Positions 48,539-59,962 of a DNA stretch of 64,000 nucleotides are shown here, piece by piece. Below the pieces are notes generated by a model that worked only from the letters and a program-made list of their open reading frames with translations, was not told the origin of the DNA and searched no databases. This DNA comes from Lepiota brunneoincarnata (Eukaryota; Basidiomycota; Agaricomycetes; Agaricales; Agaricaceae). The position numbers and the translations under genes were made by a program. Each line of letters begins with the position of its first letter. The first letter of the stretch is position 1. The stretch is from assembly GCA_023014365.1 (NCBI GenBank), contig JAEBUN010000001.1:1-64000 (forward strand). Reading direction: 5' to 3'.

Positions 48539-49252
48539 TTACGAGGGCAAGGGCAGGATGGAATATGGGGGCAAAGGGACATTGGCGGATCGCGCACGCT
48601 CAACGAGGCCGGGGGTTAATCGGAGCCGTAGTCTGGCAAATAGGTAAAGGATGCCAGGGAGGGAAAATCCAGAGTCGACGATGTACTCTGGGGGGACGTT
48701 CCAGCCCAGCAGATCGAGGAGGAGAGAAATACATCGCGACATCGCCTCGGGTGACACTGGTGATCAAAGATAAACGTGCAGGGCTGATAAGAGAGAGAAA
48801 TAGCACCTACGGGGGGTGTTGTCGACCGCGATGGGAGTGTGGGGGGGTGATGTAGGTAGTGTTTCAGTAGATGGTGTGTCAGCCTGGGTGTGTCGCGGAG
48901 GAGATTGCTGTAGGATAGGCGAGGGTGGCTGCGAGCCGTGGGCGGACGCACTGGTCAGCGAACGACGGTTTAGTTTCAGCTTTGGCCTCTTGGGCCTGTG
49001 GCCTCGAGAGTCGCAGGGAGGGCTGGTGATGCCGTCTGACTCGTTCGCATCGTCTTGCCGCATGGTGCGCCTCCTCTTTACTGTTCCGCGCCTCCTCTTG
49101 CGCTTAGCCTTGACGGGCTTGGTGGTGAGCTCTGGGACGAGACCCTGTATGTCAGAGTCGTTCTCGTCTGGGTCTGGTGTAGTCATATCTTCTGGATGGA
49201 GGACTTGGAAGGACTTGAGTTTTGCAGAGGACCTGCTCCGTGGAGGAAGCAT
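48539..49252 (-). CDS. Hypothetical basic nuclear-type protein
   Basis: Two exons, complement(48811-49252, 48539-48756), give 219 residues; the intron has donor gtaggt and acceptor caccag. The N-terminal two thirds are charged and disordered with nuclear-localisation-like runs (KAKRKRRRGTVKRRR, KRPKLKLNRR) and many Ser/Thr-Pro sites. The C-terminal exon is well ordered and looks conserved: SPEAMSRCISLLLDLLGWNV, PPEYIVDSGFSLPGILYLFA, RLRLRLTPGLVERARS. Product not recognised. Its start is 81 bp from that of CAC2, and chromatin-related work is only a guess from this neighbour. Confidence 0.62.
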
Positions 49253-49333
49253 CGAAGATGTGACTTCTCACGGCAATTACACCCTCTTTCACCACCAACC
49301 ACCACCACCACCACTACCACCACCATCCCACAA
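49253..49333. promoter_or_regulatory. 81-bp divergent promoter with CCA repeats
   Basis: Only 81 bp separate the two start codons. About half of it (49292-49330) is a CCA/ACC repeat. Any core promoter must be very short or overlap the genes. Confidence 0.55.
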
Positions 49334-52084
49334 ATGCGTTTCCGCACCCTCGAAATAAGATGGCACGACAGCAAACCAATATCTGCCTGCGACTTCCAGC
49401 CCATGTCCTTCAAGCGTGCGCGTCCTCCCACCGGCCAGGAGGATAGGTTCACCGGTCACTCCTATCGATTAGCCACTGGCGGCGAGGACAACCACGTCCG
49501 CGTGAGTAGCCCATTCTATCCACCGTGCATTTCACCTTATCACTCTTGAAACACAGGTCTGGATGGTCCATCCCAATATCAGACCCACCGAACTCGTCAA
49601 AGGCGACCCCAATCCTGCCGCGCCGCGTCCCCCCCGGATAGAGTATCTCTCCACCCTCAGCCGTCACTCTGCTGCTGTTAACGTCGTTCGATTCTCCCCC
49701 AACGGTGTGTTTTTTTTTCTATCCCTTACACGACATGAGAATTGATTTTGAAGCAGGAGAACTAATTGCTTCAGCTGGCGATGGTTCGTATCTTCTTCTT
49801 TTTTCGCGACGCGCTTTCCTCATTGGAATGGTGTTGCAGATGGCATGGTGATTATCTGGGCGCAGTCCACCAACCCTCACTCTGGCGCTTATGGGAGCGA
49901 TATCCCACCTGATGAGCTTCAAATGGATAAGGAGTTTTGGAAACCACGGATAACATTCCGGTCAGTGACCCCCTTTCCAGTCGCCTCCACAGGAGAGCTG
50001 AAACCCCGTCTAGTTGCACTACCATGCAGGTCTACGACCTCGCGTGGAGCCCGACTGGAGAATACATCATCGCCGGAAGCACGGACAATACTGCACGCGT
50101 CTTTGCCTCGGCAGATGGTTTGTGTTCACCTTCCTGCAGGTGGACCTTGAACTCATCCATGTTCAGGCAAATGTGTTTGCGAAATTGCCGAGCACTCCCA
50201 TTTTGTCCAAGGAGTCGCCTGGGACCCTCTCAACGAGTACATCGCAACCCAGAGCAGCGACCGGTCCATGCACGTCTACCGCATCTCAACAAAAAATGGA
50301 ACGTTTGAGGCCCACGCTGTCGGTCGTAACGCGCGTATGCCTGCCAGACATACTCGGACCCCAAGTGCCCACGGCGCTGGCTCAAGCCGTCCCAAGATGT
50401 TCAGAAGCGAATCCAGCACCAGCGACGCAGAGTCTGCGATAAGCGAACACCCGTATTCTGCCAAGGAGAAGGACGATGCGCCTCTTACCCCAGCAACCTC
50501 CGTTGCTAGCACTCCCTCCCTCGCCATGTTCCCTCCACCACCCATTGTTGACAAGGGTCCATCGTCCAGACGGTCGTCTTTCAGCGCCTAGCTCCAATGC
50601 ACCTGGATCTCCCCATTCATCTTTCCGTTATGGCCGCTCGCCCTCGCCCATGCCACCCTTGCCTGCCATCAGAAGCCTTCCTACCCCCTCAGCTTGGGCC
50701 AGTGTCAAGCTATATGGGGATGAGAGCTTTACCAATTTCTTTAGGCGTCTAACATTTAGTCCTGATGGCGGGTTGCTATTGACACCGGCAGGGCAATTTG
50801 AAGATCCAAGCGTCATCCCTTCCAGCTTGTCACACAAGACGAACAAAGATGAAGGAGGAACGACACCCGCTAGGGGGAGAAAGGGAAAGCCAACTGTGAT
50901 TACGGAGATGTCCTCGTCCTCATCTACGTCCTCCGTTTATATCTACTCGCGCGCCAACTTTGCAAAGCCACCTATTGCTCAGCTACCCGGTCATAGAAAA
51001 GCCAGTATCGCCGTCAGGTTCTCTCCGATCTTGTACGAGCTGAGACCCAGCGTGGGAGCAGGGGACTATGAGCCTTCTGAAAGCACCAAGACTGCTGCCT
51101 TGGAAAAGGGCATGGAGGGTCATCTAGAGGTTGACGTCCTTGGGCCCGCTGTTATTACGAACTCTGCGAGCGAGGCGCCCACCACTACTGCCCTGATGAC
51201 GCCCCAGCGCACAACCACCCTGAGCCAATCACAGGGATCTATTGCCTCACCCTCTCCCCGCCTTGCGCTTTCTACGTCCCAATTAGAGGGTGGAAATACG
51301 ATACCAGCTTCGCCCGCGTTGTCGCCCATGGACCTGCGGCCACCTACACCCGCTGCTTCAAAGCCTTCGACACCCAGTGTTCACCACCAGACATCCACTC
51401 TGGCTCAGGCACATGCCCACAGCCAATCATCAACAATACCACCTGTGAGTACTGCTTCGGTATTTGCGCTTCCGTATAGGATGTTGTACGCGGTGGTCAC
51501 GATGGATGCCGTTGCCATCTATGATACACAGCAAACGGGTCCAGTTTGCCTCTTGACCAAGCTACATTATGATGAATTTACCGACATGACATGGTAACTT
51601 TTCCTCCTACATCTGGAAATGACTAGAGAAACTGATGCAACGTTCCTCCAGGTCATCCGATGGTCAGACCCTCTTACTCTCTTCACGAGATGGCTACTGT
51701 ACCATTATCATTCTTGACGAAATCCTCCCCGCACATCATACACAGCAGCATGCCCTCCAACTCCAGTCAATCGCGCATCATAATTCGGTTCCGCTTGTTA
51801 GCAGTTCTGCAACGAGCACGCCTGCCACTTCTACTATTGGTCTACCGCATCATACGCCAACGCTGACGGTGACGGTGCCCAAGAAACGCAGTGAGCCGCC
51901 ATTGACACCTGCTACGAGTGTTGACGAGGCTACCTCGTACTTTGCTGCACCAAGCAATAATGCCGTCGTCCCTGCTGCCAGTACTTCAACTACCGATTCG
52001 GAGAAGGACGGGACCGCGGAACAGCCGCCGCCTAAAAAAAAGAGACGTGTTGCACTTACTCATGTGGGTGATTTGAACTCATAA
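49334..52084 (+). CDS. CAC2: Chromatin assembly factor 1 subunit p60/Cac2 (apparent frameshift)
   Basis: WD40 subunit of CAF-1, which deposits H3-H4 behind the replication fork. Exons 49334-49501, 49557-49704, 49757-49783, 49840-49960, 50014-50117, 50167-51593 and 51652-52084. WD blocks: MRFRTLEIRWHDSKPISACD, RLATGGEDNHVRVW, LSRHSAAVNVVRFSPNGE, IASAGDDGMVIIW, TTMQVYDLAWSPTGEYIIAG, HFVQGVAWDPLNEYIATQSS, FRRLTFSPDGGLLLTPAGQF, SRANFAKPPIAQLPGH, DMTWSSDGQTLLLSSRDGY. A basic C-terminus (PPKKKRRVALTHV) follows. Exon 6 is one base too long: in-frame TAG at 50589-50591 ends the first frame, and the next block (APSSNAPGSPHSSFRYGRS) is in another frame. A 28-nt intron ending tttcag would also repair it, but that is unusually short. 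Confidence 0.9.
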
Positions 52085-52360
52085 ATCCCTCTTGATATAT
52101 ATTTTTTTCTTCTTGGTGTTTATAATTTGATTTACATTTTTTGGTCTTCTTCCCATGATCCCAGATTTATTGTTTTTTTATTTCTTCTGTTTATTGTACT
52201 CGGCTTTTCTTGCCCTCGTTTCATTGAATAACCTACCATTGGATAATGTGTGTTGTTGGCCCAGCCCTCTCTGTACGATAGTGGATGTAGTCTTTCAAAT
52301 AGTCGAGTTGATATACAAGGATCAAACTTGCTGCACAAGAAATACAGTAGTATTCAAGGG

Positions 52361-54398
52361 CTACCGCAGCGGACCGGTACCCAAGGTGTTTGTAGAACCA
52401 AGGAGGCTTTCTACCTCGTAGTCGGATTGGGCACTGCCGGTTCCCATGATGATGCTCACATCCTTGAGGGCCCTTTGCAGAATCTTGGTCAAATGCGCTA
52501 AGCCCGTTTGTTGCTCGGATAGAATCTATAACATAAGCACATGGGGAGGGAAAAAAGAAGGGGGGGCGGGCATACCTGGGTAAGCTGCGCTAATCCATCC
52601 TCATCCACCACCGCCCACTCACCCGTCCCAGATCTAGCCCTCTCCTTGGCCGCATTTACTGCCCCAAGCAATGCCCACAGCTCATTCAACTTACCCTTCA
52701 TCCTTCCTCTCCTCAACTCATCCTCCACCTCCTCCAACGCACTCCTCAACCGCTCTTCCTCGGGTCGTATCGACGAAGACCTCACCGACGGAATGAGCAA
52801 ATGTAGATGCTGCACAAACTTGAGCAACCGTTGAGTCAACTGTGTCTGCGCGGCCGTCGCGCGAAGCAGTCGCGAAGAATTGGATAACGCATGTTGAGAC
52901 GTGAGTCCCTCGAGCCGAGATTTGAGCTCCTGGAGATGTTGTTGGTGTTCTTCAGACTTTTTGTTTTGGGCTTCGACGCGCGTGCGGAGATCGTCGAAAC
53001 CGATGGCGAGGACTGGGATGTGGCACGTCGGGTCTGGGTTCTCCCGCACGGCTTTTTCCCAGAGTGCGTCGTTCCTTGCGTTGACTGGGCGAGCATACAT
53101 GCTGACGAGGTTGGGATTGACAAGGTTGTAAAAGTAATGCTTGATTCGAGTCACGTTAGTTGTGTCTCAAGTGCGATTGGGGGAACCATACTTGGAATCT
53201 GCATTGAGGCGAGTTGGGATCCCACGCGTTGTAGATCGACTCGACCTGCTGCTGGACTTGGAGAGCCTGGACTTGGGCATCGGCATGCTGTTGTGCCGGC
53301 GTCAGCGCGGCTCTTGATCCTAACAGAGTACTCGAAGGCAGCATCGAGGTGTTAAAGCTATTGCCAGTTCCACCAGTGCTACCAAAGAGACTTCCAGCAG
53401 GCTGTTGCGGTTTGGTACCGAAGAGGCTTCCGGCGGCCATATTCTGGGGAGCATTCCCAAAAAGACCCATAGACGGTTGGGCTTGTGGTGTACCTCCAAA
53501 AAAAGCACCGGCTCCCTGGGGCTGTTGTTGAGCTGGGTTGGTGCCACCACCAAAAAGCCCTTGACCAGGCGCAGCGGTGGTTGATGAGCCAAACAGGCCC
53601 CCAGGTTTGTTTCCGAATAGACCACTTGAGTTATTCGTCCCTGCAGTGCTTCCGAATAGTCCGCCTGTACCTGCCGATGGCTGCTGAGCAGCGTTTGCAG
53701 TGGTACCGCCAAACAAACTGCCGGTCGCTGGTTGAGTCGTCGCGGACGTATTTCCAAACAGGCTTCCCCCTGATGCGCTGGGTTGGGCAGTCGTAGAAGC
53801 GTTCCCGAAGAGGCCTCCCCCTGTTCCAGGTTGGGTAGTTGTATTCAACGCACTTCCAAATAACCCTCCACCCCCCGCTGGCTGGGTCGTACTCGCATTC
53901 CCAAATAAACTCCCGCTAGTCGCTGGTTGCGTCGCGGTTTGTGCACTGCCAAATAAACTTCCAGTCGTAGTCGGCTGGGTCGTCGAGGTGCCCCCAAACA
54001 GACTGCCCCCAGTATTGGGCTGCTGCTGTTGGTTTTGCATGCCGCCGAAGAGGCTGCCACCTGCAGCAGCAGGAGTCGTCGTTGTACTCCCAAATAATCC
54101 CCCGGTCGTACCCGTAGACTGCTGCTGTGGTTGCTGCGTCTGGTTCGTAGTGCTCCCAAAAAGCCCTCCAGCAGTTGGCCCTGTTGTCCCAGTGTTCGCG
54201 GCGTTCCCAAAGAGCCCCCCCGCCGGACCACCCGTTGTCCCACCACCGAACAGGCTACCACCACCTGCAGCCCCACCCATACCCTGGTTTCCGAATAATG
54301 AAGTGGTATGCTGCTGGGTAGCGGTGTTTCCAAAGAGAGAGGTTGTTGGTTGCGTCGTTGATTGTGGTGTGTTTCCGAATACACCACCAACTGTGGGC

Positions 54399-54464
<66 letters not shown>

Positions 54465-54568
54465 TGCTGCTGCGATTGCGTCTGGGTGTTCGCCCCAAAA
54501 ATGCCGCCTGTAACAGGCGTTGTGTTTTGAGGACCACCAAATCCACCAAACGGAGTCATTTTCTTCAT
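52361..54568 (-). CDS. NUP57: FG-repeat nucleoporin Nup57/Nup54
   Basis: Central-channel nucleoporin of the Nsp1-Nup49-Nup57 (Nup62-58-54) complex. Exons complement(53192-54568, 52576-53139, 52361-52525) give 701 residues. The start MKKMTPFGGFG is followed by a polyglutamine tract and about 30 GLFG/SLFG-type repeats separated by Thr/Gln/Pro/Ala spacers. From about residue 425 the ordered part begins: AALTPAQQHADAQVQALQ, ESIYNAWDPNSPQCRFQHYF, YNLVNPN, WEKAVRENPDPTCHIPVLAI, GFDDLRTRVEAQNKK and coiled-coil heptads. The C-terminus IMGTGSAQSDYEVESLLGST is short. WDPNSPQCRF and NPDPTCHIPVLAIGFDDL are the Nup54-family signatures, which separate it from Nup49. Confidence 0.93.
54398..54475. repeat. 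CAG/CTG trinucleotide tract encoding polyglutamine
   Basis: Near-pure (gctgtt/gctgct) triplets on the plus strand, read as CAA/CAG on the minus strand, encode the Gln run in Nup57. Mixed CAA/CAG use should slow its length change. Confidence 0.9.
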
Positions 54569-54922
54569 TGTAAAATGTCAATCAGTATCTCCCCTTGGAA
54601 AAAAAAGAGTCCACCCACAGAGGGAAATATTCAGGTTGTCACGACGAGGCTGAGCAGTTACACGGCCAGACAGCCAAGGCCTGACGCGTCAAGAATGTAG
54701 ACTTTGCAGCAAAAGACACTATCGCCGGTATATGCTTTTGGTCACGTGATTTTGTGTTTAGTTCGCAAAGTAAATCTCTCTTAACAAATCACTCAGTCAG
54801 GTATTTTATAATCACGCCGCGGGCCTCCCCCCCCCAACACGACAAAGGCTGAAATGGGCTGGTATGCATGGTCATGTTACATACAATGTTTTAGGGTAGA
54901 CACGAAGAACAAGACGATCAGC
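54569..54922. other. Intergenic region between Nup57 and eL27
   Basis: 354 bp with a run of ten C at about 54826-54835. It should hold the Nup57 promoter and the eL27 3' end. Confidence 0.4.
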
Positions 54923-55559
54923 TCAGAACTAAAAGCGGCATGGGATGAGCGGGTTACTCGGCACAACAGGATTTTGGAAACATACTCTTAGCGGCTGGAA
55001 GAACCACTTGTTCTTTCCAGACGTATAGCGATCTTCCAAGAGCTTCTTGATATTCTTCTTGGCATCCTCCCGCTGTGAAGGCTCTTTGAAAGTGTCTACT
55101 TCCAGACAGTTCTTAAGACCCTCCAGTTCAAGAGCGTATCGTGTAGGGAACAAGTGTGAGTAATTGACGACCTTGCCGTAGCTGCGGATTATAACCAATT
55201 CCCCTTGAACATGATCCACTCCGCGACGCACTTTGATAAAGGGCTTCACTTTGCTTCGCAATGCCACCTTCTTTTGACCCATTCTGCGTGTCACCTTGCG
55301 TGGGTAGCGCTCAATACCAGCGACGATAGCGTGGGGGTACTGCCTTGTTTTATTGCCATCATCAAACTGCTTGATAATGACGACCTTTTTGCCAGCCTGG
55401 CGACCTTGGAGGACGATTGCAACCTGGTCCGTGTAAACATAGTGCCCCGACCTAACAGAATTGCTCCAGCGCGCACCTTACCGGGCTTGTATACTGGCAG
55501 GAATTCGTCAGGGCTTCTCAGCAATGCGAAAACACACGAATTCACATACCTTTGACCAT
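54923..55559 (-). CDS. RPL27: Cytosolic ribosomal protein eL27
   Basis: 60S subunit protein. Exons complement(55550-55559, 55477-55493, 55232-55423, 54986-55171, 54923-54928) give exactly the family length, 136 residues. Sequence landmarks: MVKVYKPGKVAIVLQGRQAG, KKVVIIKQFDDGNKTRQYPH, IVAGIERYPRKVT, KKVALRSKVKPFIKVVNYSH, FPTRYALELE and a C-terminus KNKWFFQPLRF. The first two exons are 10 and 17 nt and the last is 6 nt (ttc tga), so most gene finders would miss the ends. The correct total length and C-terminal RF support these micro-exons. Confidence 0.95.
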
Positions 55560-56378
55560 CCTTGACGAGCTCTTGATTTGCGCCCTCTGCAGGAAATAGT
55601 GCTTGGAGAGGACCCGTTGTCCCGGAAATCGCCGTGGTGGCTTGCTAGTTTATAGAATAAGGTTACCGCTACCATTCTCGGTAATCGGAATCTGCCGAGT
55701 TTAATTCCAGCTGGCAGAGCATTTGAGGCGCACCTCCAGGACCGCGAAGTCAGGTCTTCTCAGGGACCCGCATTTCCTTTAATCCCCGTATATTTTGGCA
55801 GAACTTCTAGATTCATCCTCGATTCCACTGACTGACCCCTGACGAACTTGCTGTGATAGTCTAGCATCGATGACGGTGAACAATCATCCAACTAAGCGCG
55901 TACCTAGTTGAGTACAAAGGACAATAACCAATACTGTATATAGCTCATAAAAGTTCGTTTCATCAGAGGAATGAATACATCCTCAGTATAAACACTCAAG
56001 TGCACGTCAGCCACATCACACATTAGCGGCCGCATGTCACTATCCAAGGTCCTCCGTCAAAACACACGGCCTCGAGCGTATTCACAAGAAATCGAATTGT
56101 CCAAAAGCGCATTCCAAACACAAAAGCGCGAGTCTGGTATTACGCTAATAGAGATTACATCTAGCAGGGACCCATGATAAACGAGTGAACCAAGGGCGGT
56201 ATATGGCAAAAGAGTGAAGCATCGAAACAGAGCAGAAAAGTGAGGCTGATGTATGTATGAAAGGGATATTGGCCAATCGTCAGCAGAATAGTTAAGCCAT
56301 CAAAAAGCGGAGATAGCATCAAAGATCACATCGTGTACACGCCCTCGATGCATTTTCATTCGGCGGCGAGAGTCAAGC
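55560..56378. other. Intergenic region between eL27 and hydrophobin
   Basis: Contains the eL27 promoter side. No gene recognised in about 820 bp. Confidence 0.4.
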
Positions 56379-56977
56379 TCACAAGTTGACATTGACTGTT
56401 CAGAGATCATTAGTGTCAGCTATGACTAAGAACATTTAATTCCTCACTCGGGGTGCAACCAACGGCAATGAGACCGTTGAAGTTGTTGTTCTTGCAGCAA
56501 ACAGGTTGGGCATTGCTGGTTGTATGACGTTCAAGCCTAGAAGTGTGGATACTGACGCCGAACACTTACCAACTGTTGCCACCAATCCCAATTACAGACA
56601 AAGGGCTGCAGGTGATGCCAACGAGGAGATCGGCGGGAAGGACAATGCCCAAGAGTCCCGCAAGAAGGTTAGCATGCTTGTCCGAACTCTTGGTGACCTG
56701 GTTGCAGCACTGCATCTTTCCAGTGTTTCCACCAACATTGCAGTTACCATCGGATGTGTGAGAGGGACGAGACCGCCTGGCGACTAAGACACAAACATTT
56801 AGAACAGACATTGTCTCAAAGTAAAATGAGCATACACTCGGTAGGAGAGCCACGACGAACGGGCGGGTTAGGAGGAAGACCTCGGGCAAGACGAGCCGCG
56901 TTGGTTTCGGCATGGGCCTTGGCAGAGACAGAGGCAACGGCGACGGCGAGAACAGTAACGAGTGTGGAGAACTTCAT
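56379..56977 (-). CDS. Class I hydrophobin
   Basis: Small secreted amphipathic protein that coats aerial hyphae and fruiting bodies. Exons complement(56836-56977, 56570-56783, 56448-56515, 56379-56395) give 146 residues. Signal peptide MKFSTLVTVLAVAVASVSA, a propeptide-like stretch rich in Arg/Pro, then the eight-Cys pattern: CNVGGNTGKMQCCN (Cys 1-3), LVGITCSPLS (Cys 4), NSCNAQPVCCKN (Cys 5-7) and LIAVGC (Cys 8). The spacing between Cys 3 and Cys 4 is long, as expected of class I. Each junction was set by the Cys pattern. The final exon is 17 nt. Expression is probably developmental, but the sequence does not show by what. Confidence 0.94.
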
Positions 56978-57080
56978 GGTTAACTATCAGAGAGGAGGGG
57001 GGATTGGCCGCGACGAGAGGGCAAGGGAATGACTGGAATGGAAGAAAAGTTGGAAGACCAGAAAAAAGGACGTGCCGAGG

Positions 57081-57088
57081 TTTATAAG
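57081..57088 (-). promoter_or_regulatory. TATA box candidate of the hydrophobin gene
   Basis: cttataaa on the minus strand, about 105 nt upstream of the ATG, a usual distance for strongly expressed fungal genes. Confidence 0.5.
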
Positions 57089-57099
57089 TGTTGGGATCG

Positions 57100-59366
57100 G
57101 GATGTCTCGAGACTATTATGGAAAACGGCCGGCTTCTTTCATACGTAATTGCACTTGACCCGTTTTGCACCTCCGTGTACGGCATCCCAATTTGCAATTC
57201 CGCCGCTCCTCTCCTCTCTTCCTCTCGGTTGCTAACATGGCTCTGTCAGGACACGTCCACAATTTTCCTGGCACTACATCCAACAGCACACATCAGCGAT
57301 CCAACGCCAGGTGGCTCACATCAATACCAATATATTAATAAACTGAATACGAAAACGGAAGTGTCATGCATTTCTATCGCGCTTGTCGGACCCTTATCGG
57401 CAACCCTGAATCTCAACACTAATACTATCCGGTTGTCGAGATCACCTTGAAAAATGAACACGCTGGCAACGACCTTGACGATCTACAAGGTCAACTCGTG
57501 CGTCTCCGCTCCAGGCTTTCGGAAGAGACAAAACGTTTGGCTTGAGACTTGGCGCCAAGAAGAAGCGCCCACACACATAACGTAGTGTCAGGACGCAGAG
57601 CGCTCCACTCTATGATGCGATGCGGGCGAATTCGGCGTGAAATGCTCGCCGCAAACCACTCTCGGGATTCAATAGGGCAACCAAACCCTTATTTCGTCAA
57701 ACTGAGACTACCAACTCGGTAGTGGGCACCACCTGCGGACCATTCAAGGTCCAGCAAGAAATGGTCATGCATAGTATGTACATGTGCCTCGCTGTCTCCA
57801 TGACAGAGTACCTAGATAGTTAGAATCACCCGCCACGATAAAACGCATCGAACCCCACGAAACCGCGATCACCCAAGCGTCAGCCTTGCCATCAAAGACG
57901 TTTGATGGCACGTTGGTGGGAATGAATTGCAACTGTCAATAAGACTGATAACCACTCCATGGATAACCATCTTTCCTCCCATGTCCCCCCAGTTTGCGGC
58001 TGAGCCTAGCCAGACAGGCTCAACCTTCAATCCAAGAACGAACGGTGTCGTCGCACGAGCATTCGAACCTGAAAACGACAGGCTAGTACCTTTACTGCAT
58101 TGTTATAGGTCCGCGGCATGTCAGCCACAGATAGATGACACGCTCGCATCGCTCCAGCTCGAGCTGAGTGCCACCCGCAAAGTTCTGCCACGTACTTCAC
58201 CTACCTTCAAGATTGCGGTACAGTTGACACACGATGGCCTCGTCAGGGACTCCGCCGTAACCATAGCCCAACAGTGAGAATCATACTATGGTAGTAAGTA
58301 AGCTTGAACGACATTGTAGCCTTGGCAGAAAAAGCGGCTGTAAAGACAGCAGTGCAGGTGTGCATGCCAACAAATCTTGAAGTTCAGTGTTCCTGCTCCT
58401 GTCGTAGCTTAGCAGTATATCTTGTGATCCAAACTCGTGAAGATCAACGGGTTGAGAGCAGACATGGTCTTGGCGCAAAGCGTGTTCCAAGATGAGGAAA
58501 CTTGTTTCCTCATCAATGGATAAGTTATCGAAGCACTAGATGACCTAGCCCGTCTAATCTATACACTCACAAATACTACCCCTCACCAAACCTGAGAAAA
58601 TTTTTCTCTACCTTCTCTGCTCAGATTTTCTCCTTGCGCCCAATCCTTGCAAGTTTTTTGCTCCCACCCACCTACTCCCCAGTGATGTGGTACAGCCACT
58701 CGGCATCCGTTTCGGACTGCTCAGTCAGCCCTACCAATCGCTCAGGCCCAGCGGTTTCCTCCCTCAGACTACCTCTCAGCAAGGTGGCAGCCATTCCCCA
58801 CTTTGCCTCCTTGCCTGGAGATCCTCTCAGCCCTCACGAGACCATCTCCTGTTAGTCACGTGATAACCAGAGGCTTACGCCTCCCAGCCGCCGTGTCCTC
58901 CGCAACCCAAACAATCGCCCACTGATTGTTTGCACATAACCTCACACCTTCTCACCTAGATAAATTATTCCCACTTTAACCTGCTAGATATAATGTGCGA
59001 AGAATTAACTTATAGAATGCTACTTATACACTGCTGGCGTATGACTATATTTGAACGTGAGACATCTATTGATTATATACTGAAATATCAGGCGAGGGTA
59101 TCACTACTGTAAATATAATTAATACCTAATTACTACCTGGCCTTGAGCAATTGCATATTTATGATATCCATTGCTGTAATATCCTTGTCTGATATTTTAG
59201 AATATTATCAACGGATATTGCACGCACAGAAATCGTCATACCCCAGCAGTGTTAGCCGTAGATCAGTGGCGTTTGTGCACTGGTTATCACGTGTCCGTGT
59301 GATGATCCACCGCTCACTTATTCACCAACTCAATCTCATACTCCCAAGACACCCGTCTGAGATAGC
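57100..59366. other. Long gene-poor stretch
   Basis: About 2.2 kb without a supported gene. One short open frame near 57445-57545 reads DLDDLQGQLVRLRSRLSEE, a plausible helix, but has no context. An AT-rich segment (58970-59210) lies upstream of RPB9. Possible old repeats or decayed gene remnants. Confidence 0.35.
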
Positions 59367-59962
59367 ATGGTACTCAGATTCCTTTCCTTGATGTTTCCTT
59401 TGACCAACATATAACAGGCCTCTCTGCATTTTTGCTCCGAATGCAACAACCTTCTATACCCCAAGGCAGACCAACAACGCAGGATCATGGTCTACGCCTG
59501 CCGCATATGCAACTACGACGAGATTGGAGAAAACAAATGTGTGTACAGGAACGATCATCTAACGGTCACAAAGTACGCATCTCATCCATTCCATTGGATT
59601 TGACGAACGCCCCCCAACACAACTCTAGAGAACAAGTCGGCATAACAACAGATCTTGGTGCAGACCCTACCCTTGTGCGCCGACTCGCTTGCCTGCTATC
59701 CTGTGTGTGGGTTCTTATACACCCTTTTAGGCACACTCAAATGTTCCATGTCCGCGCTGTGGCAACGAAGAGTTCGTCGGCATCGATACCTGAACCCCTC
59801 TCCCCCATCCCTAAGTTGACGAATTTCATCAGTGCCGTCTTCTTCCAGGATCAGTCCAAACGAAAAGAAACCCGAATGATTCTCTTTTTTGTTTGCACTA
59901 AATGCGATCATGCCTTTGGTGATCCTTCATTAGACACCAAACCAGAAACAGAGGAAACATAA
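59367..59962 (+). CDS. RPB9: RNA polymerase II subunit RPB9
   Basis: Small zinc-ribbon subunit of Pol II needed for start-site choice, fidelity and cleavage. Exons 59367-59369, 59418-59572, 59629-59674, 59731-59771 and 59833-59962 give 124 residues. The first zinc ribbon is FCSECNNLLYPKAD with YACRICNYDE; the second is VPCPRCGNED with FFVCTKCDHAFGD. Between them lie VTKEQVGITTDLGADPTL. AVFFQDQSKRKETRMILFF precedes the last Cys pair. The first exon appears to be ATG alone, giving MASLHFCSEC; the next in-frame ATG would remove the first zinc ligands. Donor gttcgt is used at 59772. Confidence 0.93.

Noticed and set aside
53988..54530. Long plus-strand frame rich in Cys, Pro and Val
   Set aside because: It is the complement of the Nup57 FG repeats and polyglutamine tract.
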